DNA from: Gammaproteobacteria bacterium
Lineage (GTDB): Bacteria > Pseudomonadota > Gammaproteobacteria > Burkholderiales > Burkholderiaceae_B
Length of the DNA stretch: 49,358 nt
Direction of reading: 5' to 3'
Assembly (NCBI GenBank): GCA_030832095.1
Contig: JAURJT010000036.1
Coordinates: 1 to 49,358 of the forward strand
This document shows, piece by piece, positions 19,696 through 27,820 of the stretch. The first letter of the stretch is position 1. Each line of letters opens with the position of its first letter. The translations under genes were made by a program, and so were the position numbers. The notes beneath the pieces are model-generated. The model made no database searches and was not told the origin of the DNA. It worked only from the letters and a program-made list of their open reading frames with translations.

Positions 19696-19723
19696 GGCTC
19701 TTCGGACATCCTTAGGAGTTCAA

Positions 19724-20098
19724 ATGCGTCACTACGAAGTGGTTTTTATTGTTCACCCAGATCAAAGCGAGCAAGTTCCCGCAATGGTCGAGCGTTATCA
19801 AGCGCTGGTGACTACCCAAGGCGGTAAAGTTCATCGCACTGAAGATTGGGGTCGTCGTCAACTCGCTTACCCTATTCAAAAACTGGTGAAAGCACACTAT
19901 GTGTGTTTCAACATTGAGTGCGGTCAACCCACACTCGACGAACTCGAGCATTCGTTTCGCTACAACGACGCTGTGTTGCGCCACCTTGTCATCAAGACCA
20001 AAGCCGCTCAGTCTGAGCCTTCACTCATGATGAAACAAGTTGAACGCGACGAAGCCCGTAAGGCTTCGGCTGAAGCAACGCCCGGCGAGGCTGAGTAA
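19724..20098 (+). CDS. rpsF: 30S ribosomal protein S6
   Basis: S6 is a 30S platform protein that binds as a heterodimer with S18. The 124-residue product begins [19 protein letters not shown] and has the usual [14 protein letters not shown] segment; the last 25 residues are charged. The frame extends upstream to 19658, but TTAGGAG stands before the ATG at 19724 and that start gives the family N-terminus. It is the first gene of rpsF-priB-rpsR-rplI. Confidence 0.97.
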   Translation: MRHYEVVFIVHPDQSEQVPAMVERYQALVTTQGGKVHRTEDWGRRQLAYPIQKLVKAHYVCFNIECGQPTLDELEHSFRYNDAVLRHLVIKTKAAQSEPSLMMKQVERDEARKASAEATPGEAE

Positions 20099-20110
20099 GC
20101 TAGGCACGTT

Positions 20111-20401
20111 GTGAATCGGCTTGAAGTGCAGGGTCAGGTATTTGAGCTTTCCCCCTTAAGGTACACGCCATCCGGGGTTGCAGTGCTTGAATTTCTTCTC
20201 TCACACGAGTCCGAGGTCACTGAAGCAGGTCAACCGCGCCGTTTGGCGTTCACGCTAGCAGTTGTGGCGATGGGAGACTTAGCACAGATGGCACTCACAA
20301 CAAGTTTGGGTTGCACAGTACGCGTCCAGGGGTTTTTAGCACCGGTTCGAAAAGATTCACCAAAATTTAGGCTGCATGCGCAGCAAATTCAACAGATTTA
20401 A
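20111..20401 (+). CDS. priB: primosomal replication protein PriB
   Basis: PriB is a small single-stranded-DNA-binding protein with an OB fold that links PriA and DnaT during replication restart. The 96-residue product (start NRLEVQGQVFELSPLRYTPSG, then GFLAPVRKDSPKFRLHAQQI) matches the family in size and pattern. It starts with GTG at 20111; AGG in the upstream TAGGCAC is a modest ribosome binding site. Its place between rpsF and rpsR is standard in beta- and gammaproteobacteria. Confidence 0.93.
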   Translation: MNRLEVQGQVFELSPLRYTPSGVAVLEFLLSHESEVTEAGQPRRLAFTLAVVAMGDLAQMALTTSLGCTVRVQGFLAPVRKDSPKFRLHAQQIQQI

Positions 20402-20413
20402 GCGAGGCACATC

Positions 20414-20686
20414 ATGGCTTTCTTCGGTAAACGTAAAGAAAAAAAGAAATTCACGCAACAAAATCCGCTTTTTAAGCGTCGTAAATTTTGCCGCTTCAGC
20501 GCGGCAAACGTCGACCAGATCGATTACAAAGATCTCGACACTTTGCGTGACTTCATTCAAGAAAACGGCAAGATTATTCCTGCACGTTTGACCGGTACTA
20601 AAGCGATCTATCAGCGCCAACTTGATACTGCAATCAAGCGCGCACGCTTTTTGGCATTGTTGCCCTTTACTGATAACCATAATTGA
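20414..20686 (+). CDS. rpsR: 30S ribosomal protein S18
   Basis: S18 pairs with S6 on the 30S platform. The 90-residue product has a basic N-terminus, then [20 protein letters not shown] and the conserved core [36 protein letters not shown] sits nine bases before the ATG. It follows priB after 12 bases and precedes rplI. Confidence 0.97.
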   Translation: MAFFGKRKEKKKFTQQNPLFKRRKFCRFSAANVDQIDYKDLDTLRDFIQENGKIIPARLTGTKAIYQRQLDTAIKRARFLALLPFTDNHN

Positions 20687-20700
20687 TCCAGGGGCATACC

Positions 20701-21156
20701 ATGCAAATTATTCTGCTCGAAAAAGTCGTTAACGTTGGCAACCTCGGTGAAGTTGTTCGCGTGCGTGATGGTTACGCACGCAATTTCTTGATTCCCCAGA
20801 AAAAAGCCCGTCGCGCCACTGAAACTGCTTTAAAAGAATTTGAGGTTCGCCGCGCCGAACTTGAAAAAATCCAAGCTGAGAAACTCGCGTTGGCTCAAGC
20901 CTTGGGTCAACGCCTTGAAAGCTTCTCGCTAAGCATTACCCAAAAAGCGGGTGTTGATGGTCGTCTGTTTGGTTCGGTGACAAACATGGATATTGCAACA
21001 GGTTTGGTTGCTGCAGGTTTCGCAGGGATCGAGAAAGCGCAAATCCGTTTGCCTGAAGGTCCCTTGAAAGCTGTCGGTGAGTTTCCTGTGCAAGTGGCAA
21101 TTCATCCTGATGTGGTCAGCAGCATTTCAGTTGTTGTGGTTGGCGACGTAGTCTAA
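20701..21156 (+). CDS. rplI: 50S ribosomal protein L9
   Basis: L9 binds 23S rRNA and spans the ribosome surface with a long central helix. The 151-residue product begins [19 protein letters not shown] and has the typical [12 protein letters not shown] and the C-terminal domain with [10 protein letters not shown]. The frame opens at 20683, but AGGGG directly before the ATG at 20701 and homology set the start there. It is the last gene of the operon, followed by a clear terminator. Confidence 0.97.
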   Translation: MQIILLEKVVNVGNLGEVVRVRDGYARNFLIPQKKARRATETALKEFEVRRAELEKIQAEKLALAQALGQRLESFSLSITQKAGVDGRLFGSVTNMDIATGLVAAGFAGIEKAQIRLPEGPLKAVGEFPVQVAIHPDVVSSISVVVVGDVV

Positions 21157-21177
21157 GCTTCTACTCGCTTGCTCTAA

Positions 21178-21207
21178 ACAAAAAGCCGGCTCTGGTCGGC
21201 TTTTTGT
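21178..21207 (+). terminator. intrinsic terminator after rplI
   Basis: ACAAAAAGCCG (21178-21188) pairs with CGGCTTTTTGT (21197-21207) around an eight-base loop; the five Ts 21201-21205 serve as the U tract. The stem is nearly symmetric, so it could also work in the other direction. It closes the rpsF operon. Confidence 0.85.
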
Positions 21208-21246
21208 ATTCAAGGGTTTACAACACCCTCAGACACCCTAGGCACC

Positions 21247-21336
21247 CTCAAAAATTGTGACACAGCCTCTAGTTAACGCACCTGCAGCTGACTCAAAAAT
21301 TGTGACACAGCCTCTGGTTAACGCACCTGCAGCTGA
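21247..21336 (+). repeat. 45-bp tandem duplication covering a start codon
   Basis: Bases 21247-21291 are repeated at 21292-21336 with one difference (A at 21271, G at 21316). Each copy contains the sequence tcaaaaattGTGACACAG, so the GTG start of the following gene is present twice, at 21257 and 21302, in the same frame. The protein consequence is a 15-residue repeat (TQPLVNAPAADS plus three variable residues). Just upstream, CACCCT occurs three times at 9-10 base spacing (21224, 21234, 21243). Confidence 0.95.
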
Positions 21337-22192
21337 CTCTCAGTTGGTGAGCACACAGGCAGATAACGCACGATTCAAGCTTGCGCTAGAGCAGTGGTTG
21401 CTGCTGCATGCCGATGATCCGACGGGTGTGTCTTTTGTTGAGTTTGCTGGGCACTCGTGTGTGGTTAAGCGCTACCGAGCAAAGTGGTTTTCGCCATTGA
21501 TCGCTGGGCTAAAGTTCGCCAAAGTCGTCGTGCTGTCTTGGCTTTGTTGGCTGTTGATGGGCGAACGGCCTTTGCCGCAGCGTTTGTTGAAAAACAATCT
21601 GCAAGATGAGGCGCAGCGCTTAGTTCGACTGAAAGACGCTGGCAGTTCGGTGCCGAAGGTCTGGTACCACGCGCCTGAGATACTGGTCTTAGAGTACGTG
21701 GGCCAAGATATGCCTTATCTGATTCGTATGGCAACCCCAGAGGGGCGTCTAGGGCTCATGAGCCGGGCAGCCCAAGAACTCGCGAATTTTCACCGCGCCG
21801 GCTTTGTACATGGTGGCGCGCAATTGCGTAATTTGATGGTCAGCGATGATGGCACCGCAACGCGTATCGACTTTGAAGAGAATATCGGAGAGGCCCTGTC
21901 CTTACCGCTCGCGCAAGCCTACGACGTTTTTCAGATGGTGTCCTCAATGGCGGGGTTGCGTGGTCACGAATTTAGCCTCAACGAGCGCCAAACGCTTTGT
22001 CATCAATTGCTCGCTGCTTACCTAGGGGCTAACCCCGATCCGTTGGTACGTGCCCAACTGATATCCATTGAAAAAAAATTCGCAGTCATCAAAAAATATC
22101 TGGGCTGGTGCCTTAAATCAATTCCAGGCCGCGATATCCAAGGTTTTTTATATGTGACAAACACCTTACGGTTATCATTGCGTGATGAATAA
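21257..22192 (+). CDS. kinase-fold protein of unknown substrate, catalytic Asp missing
   Basis: The 311-residue product looks like a small member of the protein-kinase-like superfamily (RIO/Bud32/Kdo-kinase group). After the duplicated Ala-rich N-terminus come a positively charged and hydrophobic segment (WFSPLIAGLKFAKVVVLSW, about 76-94), a lobe with VPKVWYHAPEILVLEYVG, the catalytic-loop-like FVHGGAQLRNLMV and the DFG-like RIDFEEN. The usual HxDxxxxN reads HGGAQLRN, so the catalytic Asp is replaced by Gly. It may be a pseudokinase or a family with a shifted catalytic residue. It lies between rplI and dnaB and overlaps dnaB by eight bases. GTG at 21257 or 21302 could be the start; neither has a good ribosome binding site. 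Confidence 0.7.
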   Translation: MTQPLVNAPAADSKIVTQPLVNAPAADSQLVSTQADNARFKLALEQWLLLHADDPTGVSFVEFAGHSCVVKRYRAKWFSPLIAGLKFAKVVVLSWLCWLLMGERPLPQRLLKNNLQDEAQRLVRLKDAGSSVPKVWYHAPEILVLEYVGQDMPYLIRMATPEGRLGLMSRAAQELANFHRAGFVHGGAQLRNLMVSDDGTATRIDFEENIGEALSLPLAQAYDVFQMVSSMAGLRGHEFSLNERQTLCHQLLAAYLGANPDPLVRAQLISIEKKFAVIKKYLGWCLKSIPGRDIQGFLYVTNTLRLSLRDE

Positions 22193-23564
22193 TTCTCCTG
22201 ATCCACAACTCGAATACCTTCGTGTGCCGCCGCATTCGGTTGAGGCTGAGCAATCCGTGCTTGGCGGGCTGTTGCTTGACAATGGCGCCTGGGAGCGTGT
22301 CACCGATGTGGTGAACGAAGATGATTTTTATCGCTTTGACCACCGCTTGATCTGGCATCACATTGCGCGTTTGGTCAACTTGTCGCGCCCTGCCGATGTG
22401 GTCACGGTCAACGAGTCTTTGGCCAGTGTCGGTAAGTCTGAAGAGGTGGGTGGCTTGAGCTACCTCAATGCCTTGGCGCACAATACCCCCTCGGCTGCAA
22501 ATATTCGTCGTTATGCTGAAATTGTGCGTGAGCGCTCAATGTTACGAAAGCTCGTCACGGTGGCCGACGAGATCGCTGCAACAGCGTTTAATCCACAGGG
22601 CAAAGAAGCGCGTCAGTTGCTTGACGAAGCCGAATCTAAAGTTTTTAAGATTGCGCAAGAGGGGGCGAAAGCCTCGGCTGGGTTTCGCGAAATCCAGCCG
22701 CTGTTATCTGAAGTCGTCGATAAGATTGATGAGTTGTACCACCGCGAGGGCAACACCGATGTAACGGGTGTGCCAACCGGGTTTACCGATCTCGACAAAA
22801 TGACCTCTGGGCTGCAAGGTGGCGATCTGGTCATCGTTGCCGGTCGCCCTTCAATGGGTAAAACGTCGTTGGCGATGAATATTGCTGAACACGTAGCGAT
22901 CGAGCAGGGTCTGCCTGTGGCTGTGTTTTCGATGGAAATGGGCGCGGTGCAATTGGCCATGCGTATGTTGGGCTCGGTTGGTATGCTAGATCAACACCGC
23001 ATGCGTACGGGTAAGTTGCTGGCTGATGATTGGCCCCGCGTCACGCATGCCGTGCAACGCATGCAAGATGCGCAGATGTACATTGACGAGACACCGGCGT
23101 TAAGTTCGGTTGAGGTCAGGGCACGTGCGCGCAGACTGGCACGTCAGTGTGGCAAGCTCGGGTTGATTGTGATCGACTACTTACAGTTGATGGGCGCAAG
23201 CTCGGCGGGTGAAAATCGTGCAACCGAGATTTCAGAGATTAGTCGCTCGTTGAAAGCGCTGGCCAAAGAACTCGAGTGCCCAGTGATTGCGTTATCGCAG
23301 TTAAATCGCAGCTTAGAGCAACGTCCTAATCGTCGTCCTGTGATGAGCGATTTGCGTGAATCTGGCGCCATTGAACAAGATGCCGATTTGATTTTGTTTA
23401 TCTATCGCGACGAAGTCTACAACCCTGATTCGCCTGATAAAGGTACCGCTGAAATTATCATCGGTAAGCAACGTAATGGCCCAATCGGCACTGTTAGGTT
23501 AACGTTCCAAGGGTCTATTACGCGGTTCTTGAATTTTGCGGGCGGCGGTGGGTCGGTTTATTGA
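22185..23564 (+). CDS. dnaB: replicative DNA helicase DnaB
   Basis: DnaB is the hexameric 5'-3' helicase of the replication fork. The 459-residue product has the N-terminal primase-interacting domain (VPPHSVEAEQSVLGGLLLDN), a linker region, and the RecA-like domain with Walker A GRPSMGKTS at 220-228, Walker B LIVIDYLQLM and the end region ESGAIEQDADLILFIYRDE. The ATG at 22185 is preferred over the GTG three bases upstream; either start overlaps the preceding gene, so expression is probably coupled. Its 3' end overlaps a convergent gene by seven bases, with no terminator between. No intein is present. Confidence 0.97.
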   Translation: MNNSPDPQLEYLRVPPHSVEAEQSVLGGLLLDNGAWERVTDVVNEDDFYRFDHRLIWHHIARLVNLSRPADVVTVNESLASVGKSEEVGGLSYLNALAHNTPSAANIRRYAEIVRERSMLRKLVTVADEIAATAFNPQGKEARQLLDEAESKVFKIAQEGAKASAGFREIQPLLSEVVDKIDELYHREGNTDVTGVPTGFTDLDKMTSGLQGGDLVIVAGRPSMGKTSLAMNIAEHVAIEQGLPVAVFSMEMGAVQLAMRMLGSVGMLDQHRMRTGKLLADDWPRVTHAVQRMQDAQMYIDETPALSSVEVRARARRLARQCGKLGLIVIDYLQLMGASSAGENRATEISEISRSLKALAKELECPVIALSQLNRSLEQRPNRRPVMSDLRESGAIEQDADLILFIYRDEVYNPDSPDKGTAEIIIGKQRNGPIGTVRLTFQGSITRFLNFAGGGGSVY

Positions 23565-24739
23565 ATCAGTATGCCATCTTGCGGTTGTGTGCCATCAAGT
23601 CCGGCCACAACCTTAGCTTGTTGCACCCATTGTTTGATTTTGACCGCATCGCCCACCCGAGTGCCTTTACCATCTGCGTTGAGTAGAACGATTGCCATGT
23701 CGCGGTTGTTGATGCGCGCGACCATCACCAGGCATTGTCCTGCCTCGTTGATGTAGCCAGTTTTAGACACTTTGATCTCCCACGTCGGGTTCATCACCAA
23801 CATGTTGGTATTGCGAAACAGTGTGGCGTGTCCACTTGTGCGCACTTCATGTTGAGTGTCGGTGGTGTATTGCCGAATCGCAGGGCGCGAGGCCGATGCT
23901 TGCAGAAGCTTCACTAAGTCGCGGGGGCTCGAGACGTTTTCACTTGATAAACCGGTGGGCTCGACAAATCGACTCTGCGTCATACCAAGTTGTTTCGCTT
24001 TGTTATTCATTGCAGCAACAAAAGCTGGCATACCACCTGGATAGTGTCGACCCAGCGCGTTGGCAGCACGATTCTCAGAAGACATCAACGCCAAATGCAT
24101 CATGTCACTACGCGAGAGCTTGGTGCCAACGGGTAAGCGCGACCGGCTGTGTTTTACCGTATCAATGTCGCTGGTCGTGACTTCTATCATGTCGCTCATC
24201 GATTGATTCGCATCAACAATCACAATGGCAGTCATGAGCTTTGTGATTGAGGCGATTGGGCGCGCGATCTCATCATTGCGCGAAAACAAAGTGGTGTTGC
24301 TACTCAGGTCTTGCACAAGCACCACGTTCGAACGCACTGCGCTGATCGAGCCCGCTGTTGACACGCCAGCAGCGGCAACACCAGCGACGGCTACGCCCGC
24401 GGTATTGCGCGCCTGAGGCGCATTTGAGGGCTTGACGGTTGATGACTTCAACCCACTTGAATTGGATTTTGTCGATGGCTTGTTGCTCGCATCTGCAACA
24501 GACCGACTGCCTTGAGGGGTGCCCGAGGGGGAGACGGCTTTTTTAGTGGCTTTTGTGTTGTTGGTTTTTTTCTTGGCTTTGTTGGTGCCACTGGTCGTTG
24601 CCGCTGGCTTTTTGGCCGCGTTATCGGCCGAGGCGGGTGCAGTTTGCGCAAGCAGCGGAGAACCGGCACAGCTTAAGCTCAGACTGATCAGGCATCCAAG
24701 CCAGGATTTTCGACAGGGTAAACGAAACTTAAAAAACAT
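23558..24739 (-). CDS. pbpG: D-alanyl-D-alanine endopeptidase, S11 family (PBP7-like)
   Basis: This is a periplasmic low-molecular-weight penicillin-binding protein that cleaves peptidoglycan cross-links or terminal D-Ala. The 393-residue product has a signal peptide (about 1-32, hydrophobic LGCLISLSLSCAGSPLLAQ), a Lys/Ala/Ser/Thr-rich linker to about 135, and the catalytic domain with SITK at 164-167, SEN at 221-223 and KTG at 326-328. The linker is unusually long and basic. The frame reaches 24769, but a TATAAT at 24779-24774 would begin transcription at about that point, so the ATG at 24739 is chosen. Its 3' end overlaps dnaB by seven bases. Confidence 0.88.
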   Translation of the reverse strand: MFFKFRLPCRKSWLGCLISLSLSCAGSPLLAQTAPASADNAAKKPAATTSGTNKAKKKTNNTKATKKAVSPSGTPQGSRSVADASNKPSTKSNSSGLKSSTVKPSNAPQARNTAGVAVAGVAAAGVSTAGSISAVRSNVVLVQDLSSNTTLFSRNDEIARPIASITKLMTAIVIVDANQSMSDMIEVTTSDIDTVKHSRSRLPVGTKLSRSDMMHLALMSSENRAANALGRHYPGGMPAFVAAMNNKAKQLGMTQSRFVEPTGLSSENVSSPRDLVKLLQASASRPAIRQYTTDTQHEVRTSGHATLFRNTNMLVMNPTWEIKVSKTGYINEAGQCLVMVARINNRDMAIVLLNADGKGTRVGDAVKIKQWVQQAKVVAGLDGTQPQDGILIQ

Positions 24740-24773
24740 CCTAAGTGCCTTGCAAAGTATAAAAACCATGCAA

Positions 24774-24779
24774 ATTATA
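24774..24779 (-). promoter_or_regulatory. -10 element of the pbpG promoter
   Basis: A perfect TATAAT is present on the minus strand in an AT-rich stretch 35 bases before the chosen pbpG start. No good -35 lies 16-18 bases upstream (GGTTTA is the nearest), so activation by another factor is possible. It also marks the 92-base gap between pbpG and pdxA, which otherwise shows nothing. Confidence 0.4.
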
Positions 24780-24861
24780 TACTTAGCTTTGATACTTAAA
24801 CCAGTTTTCTATTAATTTATCCTAAATTTTTATTGAGACGACTAAAAATAAGTATTTACCC

Positions 24862-25884
24862 TTATTTTTTCTGACTCAGCATCGTTAAGGCCATCTCAAA
24901 AGCCACACGCAGCGACGAGGGGTCTGCAATCCCTTTACCCGCAATATCAAAGGCTGTGCCGTGGTCGACACTCGTTCGGACAAAGGGCAATCCAACGGTG
25001 ATGTTGACCCCCTGATCAACGCCTAAATACTTGATTGGGATCAGACCTTGATCATGGTATTGCGCCACACAGATGTCAAACTCACCCATGCGCGCACGCA
25101 TGAAAAGTGTGTCGCCAGGCCAAGGGCCCGACGCATGGATGCCGCGTGCTTGCGCTTGCGCGATTGCAGGCGCGATGATGTCAAGATCTTCGCGACCAAA
25201 CTTGCCGTGTTCGCCAGCATGTGGGTTTAAACCCGCGACACCAATGCGCGGTGAGGCAATGCCCATTGCCTGACACGCTTGTTGCGCGAGTTCGATCGTG
25301 CGTAACTCAAGTGCCGTGGTCAGTGCGGGTGAGACCTCAGACAGCGCGATGTGAATGGTGGCAAGTATGACGCGCAACTGATCGTTAACTAGCATCATCG
25401 CAACGTAAGGCGTTCGCGAGCGCTGTGCAAGGATCTCGGTGTGCCCCGGAAAATCAAGCCCCGCTGCGTGCATGGCCTCTTTGTTCAAGGGCGCGGTGAC
25501 GATCGCACTGACTTTGCTAAGCATCGCGTCGTCGATCGCTAAGCACAGTGCGTCGTAGGCCGATTGCCCCGCACGTGCGTCAACGCGTCCTAAGGGCAAG
25601 TTATCGGGTAGTGCCGGATGGGTCGGCCGCACAAAGAGGCAGCCCACCTCATGCGCGTAGGTGGCCAGCGCGCCCACGTCTGTGAGTTCAATGACGCGTA
25701 GAGGCGCCTCGAGAGCCGCCACTGCGCGTCGCAGAGCACCCGCATCGCCATACACCACACAAGGTGCCGGCAGCCCCGCCAGGTGGAGTTTGATCACGAT
25801 TTCAGGGCCAATGCCTGCCGCATCTCCTAGCGTGAGCGCCAGAGGGGCAAGAGGCGTGGCAGGTGTTTGACCAAGAGTCATCAT
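24862..25884 (-). CDS. pdxA: 4-hydroxythreonine-4-phosphate dehydrogenase PdxA
   Basis: PdxA oxidises 4-phosphohydroxy-L-threonine with NAD(P)+ in DXP-dependent pyridoxal phosphate synthesis; the other substrate of PdxJ is the Dxs product. The 340-residue protein starts with LALTLGDAAGIGPEI, has VTAPLNKEAMHAAG and PGHTE in the middle, and carries three metal-binding histidines spaced as in E. coli: His178 (ATIHIA), His222 (NPHAGE) and His277 (QYHDQG). Start ATG at 25884 or 25881; no ribosome binding site is clear. In many relatives it adjoins surA and ksgA, but here it lies between pbpG and phoH. Confidence 0.95.
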   Translation of the reverse strand: MMTLGQTPATPLAPLALTLGDAAGIGPEIVIKLHLAGLPAPCVVYGDAGALRRAVAALEAPLRVIELTDVGALATYAHEVGCLFVRPTHPALPDNLPLGRVDARAGQSAYDALCLAIDDAMLSKVSAIVTAPLNKEAMHAAGLDFPGHTEILAQRSRTPYVAMMLVNDQLRVILATIHIALSEVSPALTTALELRTIELAQQACQAMGIASPRIGVAGLNPHAGEHGKFGREDLDIIAPAIAQAQARGIHASGPWPGDTLFMRARMGEFDICVAQYHDQGLIPIKYLGVDQGVNITVGLPFVRTSVDHGTAFDIAGKGIADPSSLRVAFEMALTMLSQKK

Positions 25885-26052
25885 TTTATGGTTCGGTACT
25901 GCTGCAGTGGATTAGCGAAAGCAGCATTTAAAACTTAGAGTAGCGCACAAAAGCTTTGACGACGAATCCGCTGCACAGTGAACGCTTTCGTGCCTGATCT
26001 GAATCCGCTGCACAGTGAACGCCCTAGTGCTTAACACGAGGGCGACCCGTCC
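25885..26052. repeat. intergenic region with a 22-bp direct repeat
   Basis: A 22-bp sequence, beginning gaatccgctgcacagtg and ending aacgc, occurs identically at 25964-25985 and 26001-26022, start-to-start distance 37 bp. A shorter inverted relative, GCAGTGGATT, is at 25904-25913 (9 of 10 bases match the reverse complement of part of the unit). The region lies upstream of pdxA and downstream of the phoH stop, both on the minus strand. No gene or terminator was seen. Confidence 0.85.
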
Positions 26053-27783
26053 TTAAAGAACTTCGCCAGCATAGTCGGCTAAGCGCGAGCGCTCGCCGCG
26101 CTGCAGCGTGACGTGCCCAGCGTGCGGCCAGCCTTTGAAGCGATCCACCACAAAGGTCAAGCCAGAGCTGCCCTCGGTGAGGTACGGGGTGTCGATCTGC
26201 GCGATATTGCCTAAGCACACCACCTTGGTGCCCGGACCGGCTCGAGTGATGAGCGTTTTCATTTGTTTGGGCGTTAAGTTTTGTGCTTCATCGATGATGA
26301 GGTATTTATTCAAGAACGTACGCCCGCGCATAAAGTTCAAAGACTTCACTTTGATTTTTGAACGAATCAGTTCCATCGTGGCGGCACGACCCCATTCATT
26401 GCCATGCGAGTTGCTCGTGGCACCACCGCCTTCGGTTTCTCCCATGTTTAACACATCAAGGTTGTCTTCGAGTGCGCCCATCCACGGCATCATCTTTTCT
26501 TCTTCGGTGCCCGGTAAAAATCCAATATCTTCACCCACCGGTACCGTGACGCGCGTCATGATGATCTCAGTGTAGCGCTTGGTCTCAAGCACTTGGGCCA
26601 GCCCCGCGGCAAGTGTCATCAAGGTTTTTCCGGTGCCTGCCTGACCCAGCAACGAGACAAAGTCACATTCTGGATTCATCAACAGATTCATTGCAAAATT
26701 TTGCTCGCGATTACGCGACGTCACACCCCAGACATTATTTTTGCCATGGGTGTAGTCACGCAAGGTAGCCAACACTGCGGTTTTGCCGTTGACTTCGCGC
26801 ACTTGCGCATAGAGCGGCATCGGTCCTTCAAAATAGACAAACTGGTTGATCATGAACTGGCTGCACAACGGGCCGTTGATGCGATAGAAGGTAATACCGC
26901 CCTGCTGCCACGACTCAACACCTTTGCCGTGCTTGTTCCAGAAGTTTTCTGGTAACTGCAGCACGCCCGTGTAGAGTAGATCTGAGTCTTCGAGCACATG
27001 GTCGTTGAAGTAGTCTTCGGCAGCCATGGCAAGTGCGCGCGCTTTCAAGCGCATATTGATGTCTTTGGACACCAGCACGACTTCGCGCGTGGCGAACTGC
27101 TCTTGCAGCGAACGCACCACGCTCAAAATTTGATTGTCGGCCTTACCCATGGGTAGATCGGAAGGTAGGGTGCCAGACATCGCTTTAGTCTGAAAGTACA
27201 AGCGCCCGGTCGCATCTTTGTGGCCTAAACCATCTAGCGGCAAGCCTTCATCAAGTTTGGTGTGATCCCCAACCAAGGTGTCAAGTGAGCGACTGACCTG
27301 GCGGGCGTTGCGCGCCACTTCGGTCATGCCTTTCTTTTGATGATCAAGCTCTTCGAGTGTCATCATCGGCAAAAACACGTCGTGCTCTTCGAACCTAAAG
27401 AGTGAACTGGGGTCGTGTAATAACACGTTGGTATCAAGCACAAAGAGTTTCGTCACATCAGTGCTTGAGGGTTTGCTTCCCGCGCGCTTGGTGCTGCGCG
27501 CAGCGTTTGGTTGCACGGCTTTTTTCGCTGGGCTGGTTTTGCCAACCCCCGAGCTGCGGGCTTGGATGTCGATGACACTGGGCTGGCCTGGCACGAACGC
27601 CGGTGTTGCGGGACGCGCGGTGGGCGCTTCAATGATTTTATGCAGAACGGGTTGCGTGCTCGTCAGTCCGTCTAGATCAGGTTGTATCTCTTCGATTTCA
27701 CGCGTTGGGGCTTTTGCAGTGCGCTCTAACGTAGTGAGATCCAAGATTGCAGCAGGACGCGTGGGCAGCTTCGGTAACGGCAT
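26053..27783 (-). CDS. PIN domain-PhoH ATPase fusion
   Basis: The protein joins an RNase-like PIN domain to a PhoH ATPase domain (the PhoH2/YlaK type), suggested in the literature to act as an RNA helicase-nuclease. In 576 residues: a disordered N-terminus (1-110), the PIN domain (about 113-262) with FVLDTNVLLHD (Asp117), EELD at 144-147 and VSKDINMR near 238-245, a linker region, then the ATPase domain with Walker A GQAGTGKT (380-387) and Walker B YLIIDEAQN (494-502). The acidic residues expected in an active PIN domain are present. A six-unit 17-bp repeat stands just upstream; GGGGAC lies about 11 bases before the ATG. Confidence 0.92.
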   Translation of the reverse strand: MPLPKLPTRPAAILDLTTLERTAKAPTREIEEIQPDLDGLTSTQPVLHKIIEAPTARPATPAFVPGQPSVIDIQARSSGVGKTSPAKKAVQPNAARSTKRAGSKPSSTDVTKLFVLDTNVLLHDPSSLFRFEEHDVFLPMMTLEELDHQKKGMTEVARNARQVSRSLDTLVGDHTKLDEGLPLDGLGHKDATGRLYFQTKAMSGTLPSDLPMGKADNQILSVVRSLQEQFATREVVLVSKDINMRLKARALAMAAEDYFNDHVLEDSDLLYTGVLQLPENFWNKHGKGVESWQQGGITFYRINGPLCSQFMINQFVYFEGPMPLYAQVREVNGKTAVLATLRDYTHGKNNVWGVTSRNREQNFAMNLLMNPECDFVSLLGQAGTGKTLMTLAAGLAQVLETKRYTEIIMTRVTVPVGEDIGFLPGTEEEKMMPWMGALEDNLDVLNMGETEGGGATSNSHGNEWGRAATMELIRSKIKVKSLNFMRGRTFLNKYLIIDEAQNLTPKQMKTLITRAGPGTKVVCLGNIAQIDTPYLTEGSSGLTFVVDRFKGWPHAGHVTLQRGERSRLADYAGEVL

Positions 27784-27820
27784 AAAAGGTAGTCCCCAGA
27801 AAAGCGATTAAAGAAACAAT

